Assembly: GCA_002506085.1 (NCBI GenBank)
Contig: DAWV01000021.1
Location: forward strand, 47,615-111,614
Source of the DNA: Methanocorpusculaceae archaeon UBA425
Lineage (GTDB): Archaea; Halobacteriota; Methanomicrobia; Methanomicrobiales; Methanocorpusculaceae
Direction of reading: 5' to 3'
DNA length: 64,000 bases
Shown: positions 43,769 to 53,692 of the stretch, piece by piece
How the letters are laid out: each line of letters begins with the position of its first letter
Numbering within the stretch: the stretch's first letter is position 1
Notes under the pieces: model-generated
Seen by the model: the letters and a program-made list of their open reading frames with translations, nothing else
Databases searched by the model: none
Told to the model about the DNA's origin: nothing
Program-made: the position numbers and the translations under genes

Positions 43769-46700
43769 AACCGATAGCAAAACTTCTCCTGATCCTGATT
43801 GCGGTTCTCTTCCTTTCAGGAACCGCGGCCGCAAGTTATTCGCTTACCGATACCGGAAAATATGACTATGTACTGAGCAGCAAATATGTCCACAGCATTG
43901 AAGGCAATGAGTATGTTGTTGAAATGCCGATTGCAATTTACAAAAAAGGGACGAATGAACTTCTGGCAACCGAAAACACTCTTCTTATTGTCAGCAGCCT
44001 TGGCATGCTGAATCTTGCTACTGACCGGGTCGATGTATCCAGCCTTCCAAAGGAAGTTTATAGCTATACCTATGCGAATTCGGAAATACAGGCGACTGGT
44101 AAAGTTACCGGCAGTTATTACATACTATCGCAATTCGGCATTAACCTAAAATACAAAACAGTGAATGACTATGCCTCTTATCTGAAAACCGAACTCCAAA
44201 AAACGGCGGCAGCTTCCAGTGCAAAAATTGAGTATATAGATACGACGATAAACGGACACCGCGTAATCGGAATCCTTGAAATCCGTGATGATACCAACTG
44301 GCAGGCTGGTGGTATAACTACAGATAATCATCGGAGTAATACCTTTACCTACTATGTAATCCGTGAGGATTTCTATCCGGCGGGATCGGGACTTGCCTAC
44401 TTTAAAGTGAACGGCAACTTCGCCCTTACACACACTCTTGGAAGATTGCTCTCAAGTTATCCCTATCCGTCAGAAAGTCAGATAAACACTGCAATCTCGA
44501 AGATGGATCAGAGCCTGGATAATTCAATGAACTTCCTTGATTCTGTAGTCGATGATGCCGCAACTGCTAAATCAAGGCTGATCGTCGGCAATTATGAGGA
44601 GGTTTACGGCGGATACGGCGCAGGTTCGTGGGGCATCGACACAGGCGCTGGAGATGCAGGCGTTGTGGATTACGGCGTCCCGCTTGTCGTCATCGCGGGA
44701 ATATTCGCTGCAGGGGCGGCAGTTGCCGGAGTAGGGGCGGCCGCCGGCAGCGGAAATGTTGAGACGGAACGTACAAGTACGTATAGAATGCGTATCCGAA
44801 AAGACTTCGGTGATTATATCGTCTGCGGAAAACCTCCGGAAACGCTCTATGCTCAGATGATCGAAATCACCGCCGAAGGTGAGACCATTGAAAGAGATGA
44901 TCTCACTGCATCAATCATGATGTCCTCCGGCGGAGGGCTTATTGTTGAAGACCCTGCACTCGCCGGCGGTTATATGGGTGCCTTTATCTCCGCGAAAGAA
45001 AACGAATTGGCAGAAGAAGGTATTGTCCGTGTGTCTTACACCGGAAAAGGCGGGTCTTTCACGAACAATATCCATTTCAGAATAATTGGCGAACCCTCGA
45101 TAAGATTCCCCGAGCAGGGCAAAGCAATGGATATGCGGTTAAACGTACTCTATGGGGACGCAAAGACCTATGAGGTAGCCGTTGAACTCGTTGACTTCCT
45201 CGAACCACCCAAAGACATTACACTCAGCCAGGTGGACGACGCTCCATTCTCGAGCTCCCTCGAAAAGATCGACGATATGCACTACACAGCAAAAATTGTC
45301 AATACCAGTCCTTTAGCCGAAAAAGGCGCACAGGTAAAGAGTTTCGTTGCATGGGTCAGTGCCTCCCGTGAAGATGATGAACTCGTTGAAGAAAGTTTCA
45401 CCGTAAACTTCTATCCTGAAGGTCTCAGTGTAACCGATGTCGTCTACGATAAAGAGGGACGGGCTCAGTTTGCAGCGTACGATGATGCCGACACCGAAGA
45501 AGATGATGTTGCATCTACAGGATTTATGGTAAATCTCGTTGTCAGGACAACCGAAAACGGCAAGGAAGTCGTCAAACTTCTTGAAGGCACAGATTACGCG
45601 CCTGAGTTCAGCGAACTGAAGGGTACAAATCAGAGTACCGGCGTCCTCGTCTCAAAGTTTAAGTACACGATAGAAAAGAAGACCGACAATACCAACAAAG
45701 CCTACACGTTCACTCCTGCGAAGCAGATCGGGGAATCAAAATCCGACCCGCACTATGTGCTTCTCCCGATTTCATGTGATTATGGCGAAGAGACCTATCT
45801 ACTTGACCTCCCGGTTCATATCATCGGAGACAAACTTGGCGTGCGCAGTGACCGTGAGACTGAACTTGCTCTCCTGAAAAAGAGAATCCGGAAGTTCGGC
45901 ATCAATGCTGATGTAGCCCTGTTCCTCAGAGAGAATGTTAAAACTCTCTCTGCCGATGAACTCCGGCTTCTCAGTAAGAAAATCGTTTACGACTCGATTG
46001 TCTATTATCAGCAGGAATCGGTTGAATTCATGCAGACGTCCGAGTCCATGGACAGTTGGATTACCTATCTTTCCATTGTCAAATGGTTTGGTGACCAGGC
46101 ATTCTCCTACCTGATGACCGTTTATACGGGACCTGCAGGCGAGGCGATTCTTTCACCGGCGAAAGAGATAGTAACTGAATTAATCGGCGACATTGCCTCC
46201 GACATCTTCATGGGCTATCCGGTGGACTGGAATGAAGTGCGTGTCGGAGTACATGTATCCGAGATGATAGAGAATTATGTCATGTCATGCTTCGAGGATA
46301 TTCAAAAGGTGAACCCGAAGAAACTTGCCTATGTCATCGCAGGATTGTGCATATTCAACCTTGTACGCCATTACACCTTTGATCTTGATTCGGACGGTAA
46401 ACGCAGCTGGTACAATGCCTTTGTGTCTGCATTCTCGGACATTTCGCTGGCGTTCCTAAAGAATAAATTCGGCGAATTCTTCAAAGGGAAAATCCAGAAC
46501 CCGAATTCCGGTATTTCCAGACTTATGAACTCCTCAGTACTTAAAATGCTGAAAACCGGAGAGGGCGGCGACCTGGAAGTAAATCTGTCAGGTCAGGCTC
46601 TGCAGCAGTATCTTGACGGGCTGTTCGGTTTCGGGGCATCCTATGTAACCGAGTTTGCCGGAAAAGCGGCTGGCGAGGGATTCTCTGTTCAGGTTAAGAT

Positions 46701-46893
46701 CGGAACTGATACAGAACGTGCGGTCGACTGGTATGCAGTGGTGAATCCGCTCAAAGCAGCAGATAAGATTCTGGATTACATCTTTACCTCGCTCTATGAA
46801 ACATTCCCCTTCCCGACGGCAAGTCCGGGTGCGGCCGGCGAGGCGCGTGACCCCGTTTATATGGACCTGGAGAATAATCAGAGGGTTGGCTAA
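43765..46893 (+). CDS. Large secreted/membrane-anchored protein, unknown family
   Basis: The real start is ATG 43765, giving a signal peptide MKPIAKLLLILIAVLFLSGTAAAS; the earlier frame start (43630) lies inside the upstream gene. The 1042-residue product has a beta-rich region (about 25-290), a hydrophobic glycine- and alanine-rich helix near 305-330 (VVIAGIFAAGAAVAGVGAAAG), then beta-rich repeats of about 90-110 residues that look immunoglobulin-like (about 340-690), and a helical C-terminal part. It has no catalytic motif I can identify. Coupling to the membrane protein gene suggests a two-component surface system. Several regions are acidic (DDADTEEDD). Confidence 0.7.
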   Translation: MKPIAKLLLILIAVLFLSGTAAASYSLTDTGKYDYVLSSKYVHSIEGNEYVVEMPIAIYKKGTNELLATENTLLIVSSLGMLNLATDRVDVSSLPKEVYSYTYANSEIQATGKVTGSYYILSQFGINLKYKTVNDYASYLKTELQKTAAASSAKIEYIDTTINGHRVIGILEIRDDTNWQAGGITTDNHRSNTFTYYVIREDFYPAGSGLAYFKVNGNFALTHTLGRLLSSYPYPSESQINTAISKMDQSLDNSMNFLDSVVDDAATAKSRLIVGNYEEVYGGYGAGSWGIDTGAGDAGVVDYGVPLVVIAGIFAAGAAVAGVGAAAGSGNVETERTSTYRMRIRKDFGDYIVCGKPPETLYAQMIEITAEGETIERDDLTASIMMSSGGGLIVEDPALAGGYMGAFISAKENELAEEGIVRVSYTGKGGSFTNNIHFRIIGEPSIRFPEQGKAMDMRLNVLYGDAKTYEVAVELVDFLEPPKDITLSQVDDAPFSSSLEKIDDMHYTAKIVNTSPLAEKGAQVKSFVAWVSASREDDELVEESFTVNFYPEGLSVTDVVYDKEGRAQFAAYDDADTEEDDVASTGFMVNLVVRTTENGKEVVKLLEGTDYAPEFSELKGTNQSTGVLVSKFKYTIEKKTDNTNKAYTFTPAKQIGESKSDPHYVLLPISCDYGEETYLLDLPVHIIGDKLGVRSDRETELALLKKRIRKFGINADVALFLRENVKTLSADELRLLSKKIVYDSIVYYQQESVEFMQTSESMDSWITYLSIVKWFGDQAFSYLMTVYTGPAGEAILSPAKEIVTELIGDIASDIFMGYPVDWNEVRVGVHVSEMIENYVMSCFEDIQKVNPKKLAYVIAGLCIFNLVRHYTFDLDSDGKRSWYNAFVSAFSDISLAFLKNKFGEFFKGKIQNPNSGISRLMNSSVLKMLKTGEGGDLEVNLSGQALQQYLDGLFGFGASYVTEFAGKAAGEGFSVQVKIGTDTERAVDWYAVVNPLKAADKILDYIFTSLYETFPFPTASPGAAGEARDPVYMDLENNQRVG

Positions 46894-46900
46894 TCCTCTC

Positions 46901-46912
46901 TTTTTTTTCTGA
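46901..46912 (+). terminator. T-run terminator, TTTTTTTTCTGA
   Basis: Eight T then CTGA, eight bases after the stop of the large secreted protein gene. The nearby GCAGC..GCTGC inverted repeat (46949-46969) may form a small stem. Confidence 0.45.
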
Positions 46913-47001
46913 CTGCGTGTACTTGATGTCATCCGAGTATATGGAGGGCAGCGGTCCGCATGCTGCCCGCGTGCCGGGTCCCCCTCCTCCTTATCTAATT
47001 T

Positions 47002-47024
47002 AAGTATTCAAGATACCAATACTT
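47002..47024 (+). promoter_or_regulatory. Inverted repeat upstream of the EamA gene
   Basis: AAGTATT (47002-47008) and AATACTT (47018-47024) form a perfect seven-base inverted repeat with a nine-base spacer, 22 bases before the start codon of the transporter gene. It is placed like an operator. Confidence 0.4.
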
Positions 47025-47046
47025 CCAGATAATTGGAAATCTTTTC

Positions 47047-47991
47047 ATGGAATGGAAAAACACTATCCTCTCCCGAACCTTTAATGACATACGGATGGCT
47101 CCCGTTCTCATCATAACCGCAGGAATCTGCTGGGGAATGATAGGTATTTTTACGAGAGAACTGTCAGCTTTGGGATTCAGTTCAGTCCAGATAACCGGCG
47201 CACGATGCGGAATTACCGCACTCTGCATGATTATCTGTCTCTTGGCGGCGGACAGATCCAAATTAAAAATACATCCGAAAGACATCTGGATGTTTATTGG
47301 AACCGGAATTTTCAGCATAGTATTCTTCAATATCTGTTACTTTACGTCCATACAGTATCTGACCTTGTCAATGGCATCGCTGTTATTATACACAGCCCCC
47401 TGCTTTGTCATGATTATGTCGCTCTATTTATTCCATGAAAAAATGTCAATGCAAAAAGGTCTTGCCCTTCTCTTATCTTTGGCAGGATGTGCATTTACCG
47501 CAGGAATTGTCGGGGGCGGTGTTCAGAACATCACCTGTGTTGGTATTCTTATCGGACTCGGATCAGGATTCGGATATGCATTGTACACCATATTCGCGAG
47601 AATCGCTGTGAAAAAATATCATCCGCTCACGATAACTGCCTATACTTTCATCGTGGCGGCTGTGGGCATACTCCCGTTCTGCAATCCTGGAGAGATGATT
47701 ATGCTTGCTGCCGGCAGTCCGGGTATCCTCCAAAACGTCCTGATGCTGGCAATTTTGTGCACTGTCATCCCATATTTCCTGTACACAAAAGGTCTGAAAA
47801 ATATTGAAGCCGGAAAAGCATCGGTCATGGCCTTCGTAGAACCCATGATTGCAACGCTGATTGGAATCTTCCTCTTCAATGAACAGATGACTCTGCAGAA
47901 CATGGCAGGGGTTGTCCTTATCTTTGTGGCGATAGTGCTGCTGAATCTGAAAATTTCCCCGCATGAACCCCGGGAAAAAAAGACCGGATAA
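47047..47991 (+). CDS. EamA/DMT superfamily transporter
   Basis: The 314-residue membrane protein has ten helices in two homologous EamA halves. The first begins LIITAGICWGMIGIFTREL; the second, near residue 165, begins GSGFGYALYTIFARIA, and the protein ends GVVLIFVAIVLLNLK. Members export amino acids, nucleosides or other metabolites; the substrate cannot be told. It precedes the histone gene but is not in an operon with it. Confidence 0.85.
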   Translation: MEWKNTILSRTFNDIRMAPVLIITAGICWGMIGIFTRELSALGFSSVQITGARCGITALCMIICLLAADRSKLKIHPKDIWMFIGTGIFSIVFFNICYFTSIQYLTLSMASLLLYTAPCFVMIMSLYLFHEKMSMQKGLALLLSLAGCAFTAGIVGGGVQNITCVGILIGLGSGFGYALYTIFARIAVKKYHPLTITAYTFIVAAVGILPFCNPGEMIMLAAGSPGILQNVLMLAILCTVIPYFLYTKGLKNIEAGKASVMAFVEPMIATLIGIFLFNEQMTLQNMAGVVLIFVAIVLLNLKISPHEPREKKTG

Positions 47992-48061
47992 CCGTCATTT
48001 TGGCTTATCACACACTGACCGGACAAATACCTTTATTTCATCAACACGCAATCAGTATTGT

Positions 48062-48259
48062 ATGACGGAATTACCAAAAGCCGCAATCGTCAGAATCGCA
48101 AAAAAGGCAGGTGCCGAGCGAGTTGGCGAGGATGCAGCAGATGCACTCGTCAAAGTAGCAGAGGCATACATTGCAGACCTGAGCCGAAAAGCAGCAGAAT
48201 TTGCTGCACATGCAGGCAGAAAAACCATTAAAGCCGAGGACGTAAAGCTCGCGGAATAA
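48062..48259 (+). CDS. Archaeal histone (HMf family)
   Basis: The 65-residue protein starts at ATG 48062 (MTELPKAAIVRIAKKAGAER); the upstream extension overlaps the transporter gene and is not real. The histone fold is complete: LPKAAIVRIAKKAGA, RVGEDAADALVKVAEAYI and AGRKTIKAEDVKLA are the three helices of the dimer. It wraps DNA as dimers and longer polymers. TATA-like CTTTATTTCA lies around 48030. Confidence 0.95.
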   Translation: MTELPKAAIVRIAKKAGAERVGEDAADALVKVAEAYIADLSRKAAEFAAHAGRKTIKAEDVKLAE

Positions 48260-48433
48260 CACACGGCGAAACCCATTTTTTAGCTCTTTATATTTTTTGA
48301 TATTCCCGCAACTTTGCGGGATTTCCTGCACATCGCCGGCAGAAAGAATAAACGGATTCTTCAGATACCCCTCGAAAAGAGCGGCCCGCAGGTCTGATGA
48401 CCTGTTACGCAGACCAAACGTTCTGTTCCGCCC

Positions 48434-49255
48434 TCACACCCCGAACGAAACCCCGTAAATCCGTTCCGGCACCGCAGAATGCACTCTCCACATATCCTCG
48501 GCACAAACGACCCCGGCCTGCAAAAGCTTCTGCATTCTCCTTGGCACAGAACGCGGGCCGTTCACCGCTCCCGGTCTTGAAAGATCATCCATATAATCAC
48601 TCTCAAGCGTAAAATTTCGTTTCTGCTCGAACCACTCGTTCAGGAAGGGTTCCCTGACCGTCACTGACGGATGAAGCGGTGTTTCGCATGTCGCAAAATG
48701 TTTTACCACTCGTGACGGGTCCATGTTGCAGGACTTCGCCATAGCCGGCACATCCTCGCACGGACCCGACTCAGCATGAATCTGCAGAGCACACCCGAGT
48801 TCTCCTGACAAAGTCAGAGCATGTGCCAGAACACGGTTCGAAGCGTCCCAGACCTCGGGCGTCACCGGATAATGCGGTCTGCCCGACTTGAGCCCGATGC
48901 ACTTTCCCTCGCGAACATACTCTGCCGCCACATCCAGACCTCCGCACATCAGATTTTCCGCTTCCGTGAGACTCATCCGCTCCAGAAGTTTTCCTATCTC
49001 CGCGGGATGTACGCCTGCTATCGGATAGCAGACACACCCGAGTTCATTCACCCGTTTGCAGTCTGCGATAAGTTCATCGAACACGACCCGGTAATCCATC
49101 GCTGTTATCGGGAACACTCCGCACGACCAGGAGGGAAGAGACACAAGTATAATATGCGTCCCGCCCGACCGCATAAACTCCTTGACAACATCCGGACCGA
49201 CACCGGTCCGTCTGTTCAGATGAAAATGATCGTCCAGAATCGGAAAAGCTGCCAT
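48434..49255 (-). CDS. TatD-like metal-dependent hydrolase
   Basis: Start set at ATG 49255, which overlaps the mptD stop (ATGA); a longer frame begins inside mptD. The 273-residue amidohydrolase-type TIM barrel has the HxH of LDDHFHLN near residue 9, VHPAEIGK near 80, CALQIHAESG near 155, HFATC near 183 and LESDYMDD near 214. The pattern fits the archaeal TatD-related group, whose substrates are unknown (nuclease-like in bacteria). It is third in the mcm-mptD-tatD operon. Confidence 0.8.
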   Translation of the reverse strand: MAAFPILDDHFHLNRRTGVGPDVVKEFMRSGGTHIILVSLPSWSCGVFPITAMDYRVVFDELIADCKRVNELGCVCYPIAGVHPAEIGKLLERMSLTEAENLMCGGLDVAAEYVREGKCIGLKSGRPHYPVTPEVWDASNRVLAHALTLSGELGCALQIHAESGPCEDVPAMAKSCNMDPSRVVKHFATCETPLHPSVTVREPFLNEWFEQKRNFTLESDYMDDLSRPGAVNGPRSVPRRMQKLLQAGVVCAEDMWRVHSAVPERIYGVSFGV

Positions 49256-49578
49256 CACTCGATAATCTTCATCAGAGGATAGCCGTTCTCGAACTTCAGA
49301 CCGGCCATGCATGTCGCCTTTCCATATGTCGTCTCGATGACGACATCATACATAGCTCCGCAAAGCTCCGAATATCCGAAAGGATTCTCATTCATCAGCG
49401 ACTTGTCCAGACGGACTTTGATAAACGTCACATACGGCTGAAGTGCGACCGCACTCTCTATTGCCGCTTCCACTGTCTCTGCAGTCGAACGTGAAATGGG
49501 CGTTCCCACGAACTGGTGATACAGCGCCCCGAGTTTGATTGCCGCTTCGAACACGGCGTTCTCTCTATCTGTTGCCAT
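49255..49578 (-). CDS. mptD: Dihydroneopterin aldolase, archaeal type
   Basis: The 107-residue protein matches methanogen MptD (formerly DUF381), which cleaves 7,8-dihydroneopterin to 6-hydroxymethyl-dihydropterin for tetrahydromethanopterin. Diagnostic segments are EAAIKLGALYHQFVGTPIS near residue 10, a central stretch AIESAVALQPYV, and GYSELCGAMYDVVIE followed by NGYPLMKI. It lies two bases after mcm and overlaps the TatD-like gene, so a folate-like pathway gene is tied to replication genes. Confidence 0.85.
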   Translation of the reverse strand: MATDRENAVFEAAIKLGALYHQFVGTPISRSTAETVEAAIESAVALQPYVTFIKVRLDKSLMNENPFGYSELCGAMYDVVIETTYGKATCMAGLKFENGYPLMKIIE

Positions 49579-49580
49579 TT

Positions 49581-51734
49581 TTACCTCATTGGTGCGGTGA
49601 ATTTGATAAGCCCGTTCCTTGGCTCGAAAACTTCCCCGTCACGTCTCATTCCTTCAAGAATGTGTTCAACCTCTTCCTTCTTATAATGATACTTTCCTTC
49701 CATGGTCTCCATAATCTGGTCGACCTTCGCCACCTTGTCCTCACTCGCCTGAATGAGAAGATCGATCGTATCTTTCAGTTCACGGCGGATTGCACGCCCC
49801 GAACGCGACGTGCCTGTCGTAATCTTGTCGATATCGAAAGACCCGGTCTTTGGATCATAGGCGACCTGTCTGAGACATGCATCCACAATCTTGACCACAC
49901 GTTCCGCATCCTCGCGGTCGACCTCATCGGCAAGACGCACACGGGCACTTGCCTCGGCGAGCCGGACGAGAGCCTCGAGCTGCCTCGCGGTAATTGGAAC
50001 CGGCTTATCCGAATTTTCATAGGCGACGCTGCGGAGATTCTGATAATACTTCACGATAACATCCTTCGCGTCCTCAGTCATCAGCGGGAAACAGTTCCGT
50101 TTTGCGTAGGCGAGATACTTCCTGAGCATGGCGGCGTCAATCTCCGGCGTAACCGGAGCGAGTTCCTTCTTAAAGTATTCCTCATCCGCTCCCGGAATCG
50201 GGTACTTCTTGTGCCGCATGAGTTTTTCACCGGCAGAGTGTGCCTTCAGGATATGTTTTGCGATGTTCAGATCACGGACCTGATCCGGCTGATCTTTCAT
50301 GATGAAGATGAGATCGAAACGGGACAGAAGGGACGGAGGCATGTTAATCTGCTCGGAGATGTTGGCATACTCATCGAAACGTCCGAGTTTCGGGTTTGCC
50401 GCTCCGAGAAGTGAACACCGCGTCCTGAGCGTCGCATTAATGCCGGCTTTCGCGATTGAAACCGACTGCTGCTCCATTGCTTCGTGGAGCGAGGAGCGGT
50501 CGTCCTTCTGCATCTTATCCATTTCATCGACCGCGGCGATACCTTTGTCTGCGAGGACGAGAGCTCCTGCCTCCAGCGTCCAGCGGCCGTCGCCCAGATC
50601 ATCTTTAACGACTGCAGCCGTCAGACCGGCAGCAGATGCGGATTTACCCGAGGTGTAAATTCCACGGGGAGCAAGTTTGATGACATAACGAAGCAGCTGG
50701 GATTTTGCAATACCCGGGTCACCAACGAGGAGAATATGAATATCCCCACGAAGACTGGTTCCGTCCGGCATCTCTTTCGGAATACCGCCGAACATCTGAA
50801 GAGCGATTGCTTCCTTGACCTCATTGTTTCCATAAATAGTCGGTGCAATCGAACGTGCGATTTTCCCGTAGACCCCCGGATCGGACGCAAGGTCATTGAT
50901 TGCCTTCTCATCCTCTTCGGTAATGTTGACCTCCTCGAACTCTTTGATGGAGATTTCTACCGAGTTGCACTCAATATAAAGATCAAAGACGGTACTTTTC
51001 TGACCGCTTATAATCCGCTGAACGCTTCGCAAAATACCGTTTACAATAACCCGGTCTCCGGGAGATACCTTACCGCAGAGATCGTCAACTATATCGATAT
51101 CGATATTCTGGGGCTGTTCTCCGCCACGCAGGCCTTCGGGTGTTTCCTGCACCCGGATTTTCTGCGAGTCGATGAAGCTTGATCTGCTCTGGATAAGCTC
51201 GAGTTTTTTCTGGGTACACTCGGCGTGCCCGCACATGTCAGGCTCCGAGTAGGTGCCGTATTCCTGCTGTTTAAAAGTAATATGTCCGTTTGAGCAGTGG
51301 AATGCTCCGATGACGAGCCGCGGGCGGACTTCTGTCACACGCCTGATAATCCCGTCGACGCTGACGAATTTATTGATATCTTCGGCACGAATGTCCCGAA
51401 TCTGGGTCTTTCGCGGAAGACGGATGAACCGGATATTGACTTTACTGATGATTGTATCCGAGATATCGGTTCCTTCAACATCTTTTCCGGTGATGAGACG
51501 GGCCGACCTGATTGCATCCTTCACATCCTCAAGAGCTTTCCCCGGGTGTAAAAGCAGTTCATCCGCGAGGACGATTCCTATTTTGCCGAACTTTTCGAGG
51601 ACACCATAGTCAATTTCCAGTGAGCGTACGCTCGGGAACTCCCGCGATATTTTATTCAGTTCGCTTTTATATTTCTTTTTTAGAAACCCTGCCCATTCTT
51701 CGGCACGGTCTATGACTTCAAGTTCGACTGCCAA
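49581..51734 (-). CDS. mcm: MCM replicative DNA helicase
   Basis: The 717-residue protein is the archaeal MCM. It has an N-terminal domain with a zinc motif (FHCSNGH, then MCGHAEC) near residues 155-185, and the AAA+ core with Walker A GDPGIAKSQLLRY near residue 337. Walker B DEMDKM and arginine finger SRFDLIF are also visible. The C-terminal domain from about residue 640 is winged-helix like. The hexamer unwinds DNA at forks. No intein interrupts the ATPase core. It is the first gene of the operon with mptD. Confidence 0.97.
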   Translation of the reverse strand: MAVELEVIDRAEEWAGFLKKKYKSELNKISREFPSVRSLEIDYGVLEKFGKIGIVLADELLLHPGKALEDVKDAIRSARLITGKDVEGTDISDTIISKVNIRFIRLPRKTQIRDIRAEDINKFVSVDGIIRRVTEVRPRLVIGAFHCSNGHITFKQQEYGTYSEPDMCGHAECTQKKLELIQSRSSFIDSQKIRVQETPEGLRGGEQPQNIDIDIVDDLCGKVSPGDRVIVNGILRSVQRIISGQKSTVFDLYIECNSVEISIKEFEEVNITEEDEKAINDLASDPGVYGKIARSIAPTIYGNNEVKEAIALQMFGGIPKEMPDGTSLRGDIHILLVGDPGIAKSQLLRYVIKLAPRGIYTSGKSASAAGLTAAVVKDDLGDGRWTLEAGALVLADKGIAAVDEMDKMQKDDRSSLHEAMEQQSVSIAKAGINATLRTRCSLLGAANPKLGRFDEYANISEQINMPPSLLSRFDLIFIMKDQPDQVRDLNIAKHILKAHSAGEKLMRHKKYPIPGADEEYFKKELAPVTPEIDAAMLRKYLAYAKRNCFPLMTEDAKDVIVKYYQNLRSVAYENSDKPVPITARQLEALVRLAEASARVRLADEVDREDAERVVKIVDACLRQVAYDPKTGSFDIDKITTGTSRSGRAIRRELKDTIDLLIQASEDKVAKVDQIMETMEGKYHYKKEEVEHILEGMRRDGEVFEPRNGLIKFTAPMR

Positions 51735-51774
51735 TGTTCACCTCTGTTGATAATACATTAGCGGGCAGAATTTA

Positions 51775-52191
51775 TCAGCATTGGGTTACAAGATAGGAGG
51801 TTGCTGTTTTAGAGAGGAGTTCCCCGTCGACCGTTCCTCTTCGGACTTCCGCTTCGGCAAAGATGATGCGTCTGCCTTTGCGGACGATATTTGCAATGGC
51901 GAAGATTTCCCCCTCCTTTACACTCCGGATAAACTCGGTTGTTTCCGAGATGGTCGTGGTGCCCTGGGTCGGGTCGAGTTCTGCAAGTATTGAGAGGGCG
52001 ATTGCTTCGTCGGCGAGGATGACGTAGAATCCACCCTGTAAAAATCCGCTGCCGTTGTGGATTTTATCGGTAACGGTCATTTTCAGTACAGCTTTGCCGT
52101 TTCCCCATGAGACGGGAGTGATGCCGAGCGTCATGAATGTGGGATTGGCGGCTGCCCCGATTGATGCTATTTTTTCAGCGTATGGGTGCAT
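51775..52191 (-). CDS. Hotdog-fold thioesterase (PaaI-like)
   Basis: The 138-residue protein has the PaaI-like signature: NGSGFLQGGFYVILADEAIALS near residue 45, with the catalytic-type Asp in ADEA and a Gly-rich turn, followed by TTTISETTEFIRSVKEGEIF. Such proteins hydrolyse acyl-CoA thioesters; the substrate is unknown. The first residues MHPYAEKIASIGAAANP fit the family. It lies upstream of mcm on the same strand, 40 bases apart. Confidence 0.85.
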   Translation of the reverse strand: MHPYAEKIASIGAAANPTFMTLGITPVSWGNGKAVLKMTVTDKIHNGSGFLQGGFYVILADEAIALSILAELDPTQGTTTISETTEFIRSVKEGEIFAIANIVRKGRRIIFAEAEVRRGTVDGELLSKTATSYLVTQC

Positions 52192-52279
52192 GAGGAATAG
52201 TTTTGCTGTGTGGTGAAAAGAGAATTGCGGTTATTCCTCTACGCACATTTCTAAATAGCCCGAAACACAATAATTCTCC

Positions 52280-53647
52280 ATGCAGCCATTCCTCAACGTA
52301 GTAAATCCCGCGACGAATGATATCATCGGTACAATAGAGAACTCAACCGCCGAGGATGTACAAAATGCGGTGAATGCCGCGAACCTGATTCTGCCCAAAT
52401 GGGAACGGACACAGGCTTCGAAGCGTGCCGTGATGCTCGTAAATGCCGCAAGCCTGATTCGGACCAGAGCCGCTGACCTTGCAGCACTTCTTACGACAGA
52501 ACAGGGGAAGCCTCTCACTGAGGCGAGAGATGAGGTGCTCGGAGCCGCACATGTTTTTGAGTATTACGCGAGCGTGTGCGGGAGTATCCCGGGCGATGCA
52601 CGCATGCTCCCGGGATACGGGTATCTGAATGTAATCCGGAAACCCCTCGGCATATGTGCGGCGATTATCCCCTGGAACATGCCTGTCCTGATTTTTGCCT
52701 GGAAGGCAGGCGCTGCTCTTTCATGCGGGAATGCAGTGATTGCAAAACCCTCGAAGACAGCTTCGCTCACGATTCAGAAGATTGCAGATTTAATGCACGT
52801 GGCGGGCATCCCGAATGAGGCTTTGCAGATTGTGACGGGTACGGGGGATGAAGCGGGTTCTGCGCTGATCGAGCATCCGGAGATCAGGCATATTTCGTTT
52901 ACTGGCTCGATTACGACAGGAAAATCAGTGTCGATGCGTGCGGCACCCTATCTCAAAAAGCTCACGCTCGAACTGGGGGGTAACGACAGTTTCATTGTGA
53001 CGAAATCAGCAGATCTCGATGCTGCCGTGAAGGGGGCGGTCAAACACCGTTTCTATAATTGCGGTCAGGTCTGCACGTCGGCGAAGAGGATTCTGGTGGA
53101 AGATTCTGTTGCCGAAGCATTCACCCATAAGGCTCAGGTTTTGCTCGACAAATATGTTGTCGGGAACGGTCTTGAGAAGGTGAATATGGGACCACTGAAT
53201 AATCCCGAGCAGCTGACGCTCGTTGAATCGACTGTGGCGGCTATCCTCGAGCATGGAGATGCCGAACTGGTTTCCGGGGGTAAGAGGATTTTGGGTCCGG
53301 GTAATTTTTACGCTCCGACTCTTTTGAAGAATGTGAGTCCGTTTGCGGTGTCCGAGGAGATTTTCGGACCGGTGATGTCGGTGATTCCATTCAATACGGC
53401 AGATGAGGCTCTGGATATTGCAAATTCCACGCCATATGGACTGGGGTCATCGATCTGGACGTCCGAGATAGAAATGGCCCGTAAATTTGCCGAGGGACTT
53501 GAGTGCGGGGTCGTGTGGGTGAATAAGCATCTGATTCTCCCGCCGGAGATGCCGTTTGGCGGGGTAAGGAGTTCTGGGTTCGGGAGAGAGAATGGAATGG
53601 ATTTCGTGTACGAGTATACGGAGCCGAAAAGTATTCTGTTCGGGTGA
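52280..53647 (+). CDS. Aldehyde dehydrogenase
   Basis: The 455-residue NAD(P)-dependent dehydrogenase has the Rossmann core IIPWNMPVLIFAWKAG near residue 129, catalytic glutamate in TLELGGND (Glu231) and catalytic cysteine in NCGQVCTSAKR (Cys265). Its length and motifs match succinate-semialdehyde or lactaldehyde dehydrogenases. In methanogens this role is not certain. It is single-gene, ending 46 bases before a lipoprotein gene. Confidence 0.9.
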   Translation: MQPFLNVVNPATNDIIGTIENSTAEDVQNAVNAANLILPKWERTQASKRAVMLVNAASLIRTRAADLAALLTTEQGKPLTEARDEVLGAAHVFEYYASVCGSIPGDARMLPGYGYLNVIRKPLGICAAIIPWNMPVLIFAWKAGAALSCGNAVIAKPSKTASLTIQKIADLMHVAGIPNEALQIVTGTGDEAGSALIEHPEIRHISFTGSITTGKSVSMRAAPYLKKLTLELGGNDSFIVTKSADLDAAVKGAVKHRFYNCGQVCTSAKRILVEDSVAEAFTHKAQVLLDKYVVGNGLEKVNMGPLNNPEQLTLVESTVAAILEHGDAELVSGGKRILGPGNFYAPTLLKNVSPFAVSEEIFGPVMSVIPFNTADEALDIANSTPYGLGSSIWTSEIEMARKFAEGLECGVVWVNKHLILPPEMPFGGVRSSGFGRENGMDFVYEYTEPKSILFG

Positions 53648-53692
53648 CTCTGGATAAAAATTCATTTATACCCGAATGATTGAGGTGAATAC

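Noticed and set aside
47963..48061. 33-residue extension before the histone
   Set aside because: Archaeal histones start at the MTELPKAAI position; the extension overlaps the transporter gene.
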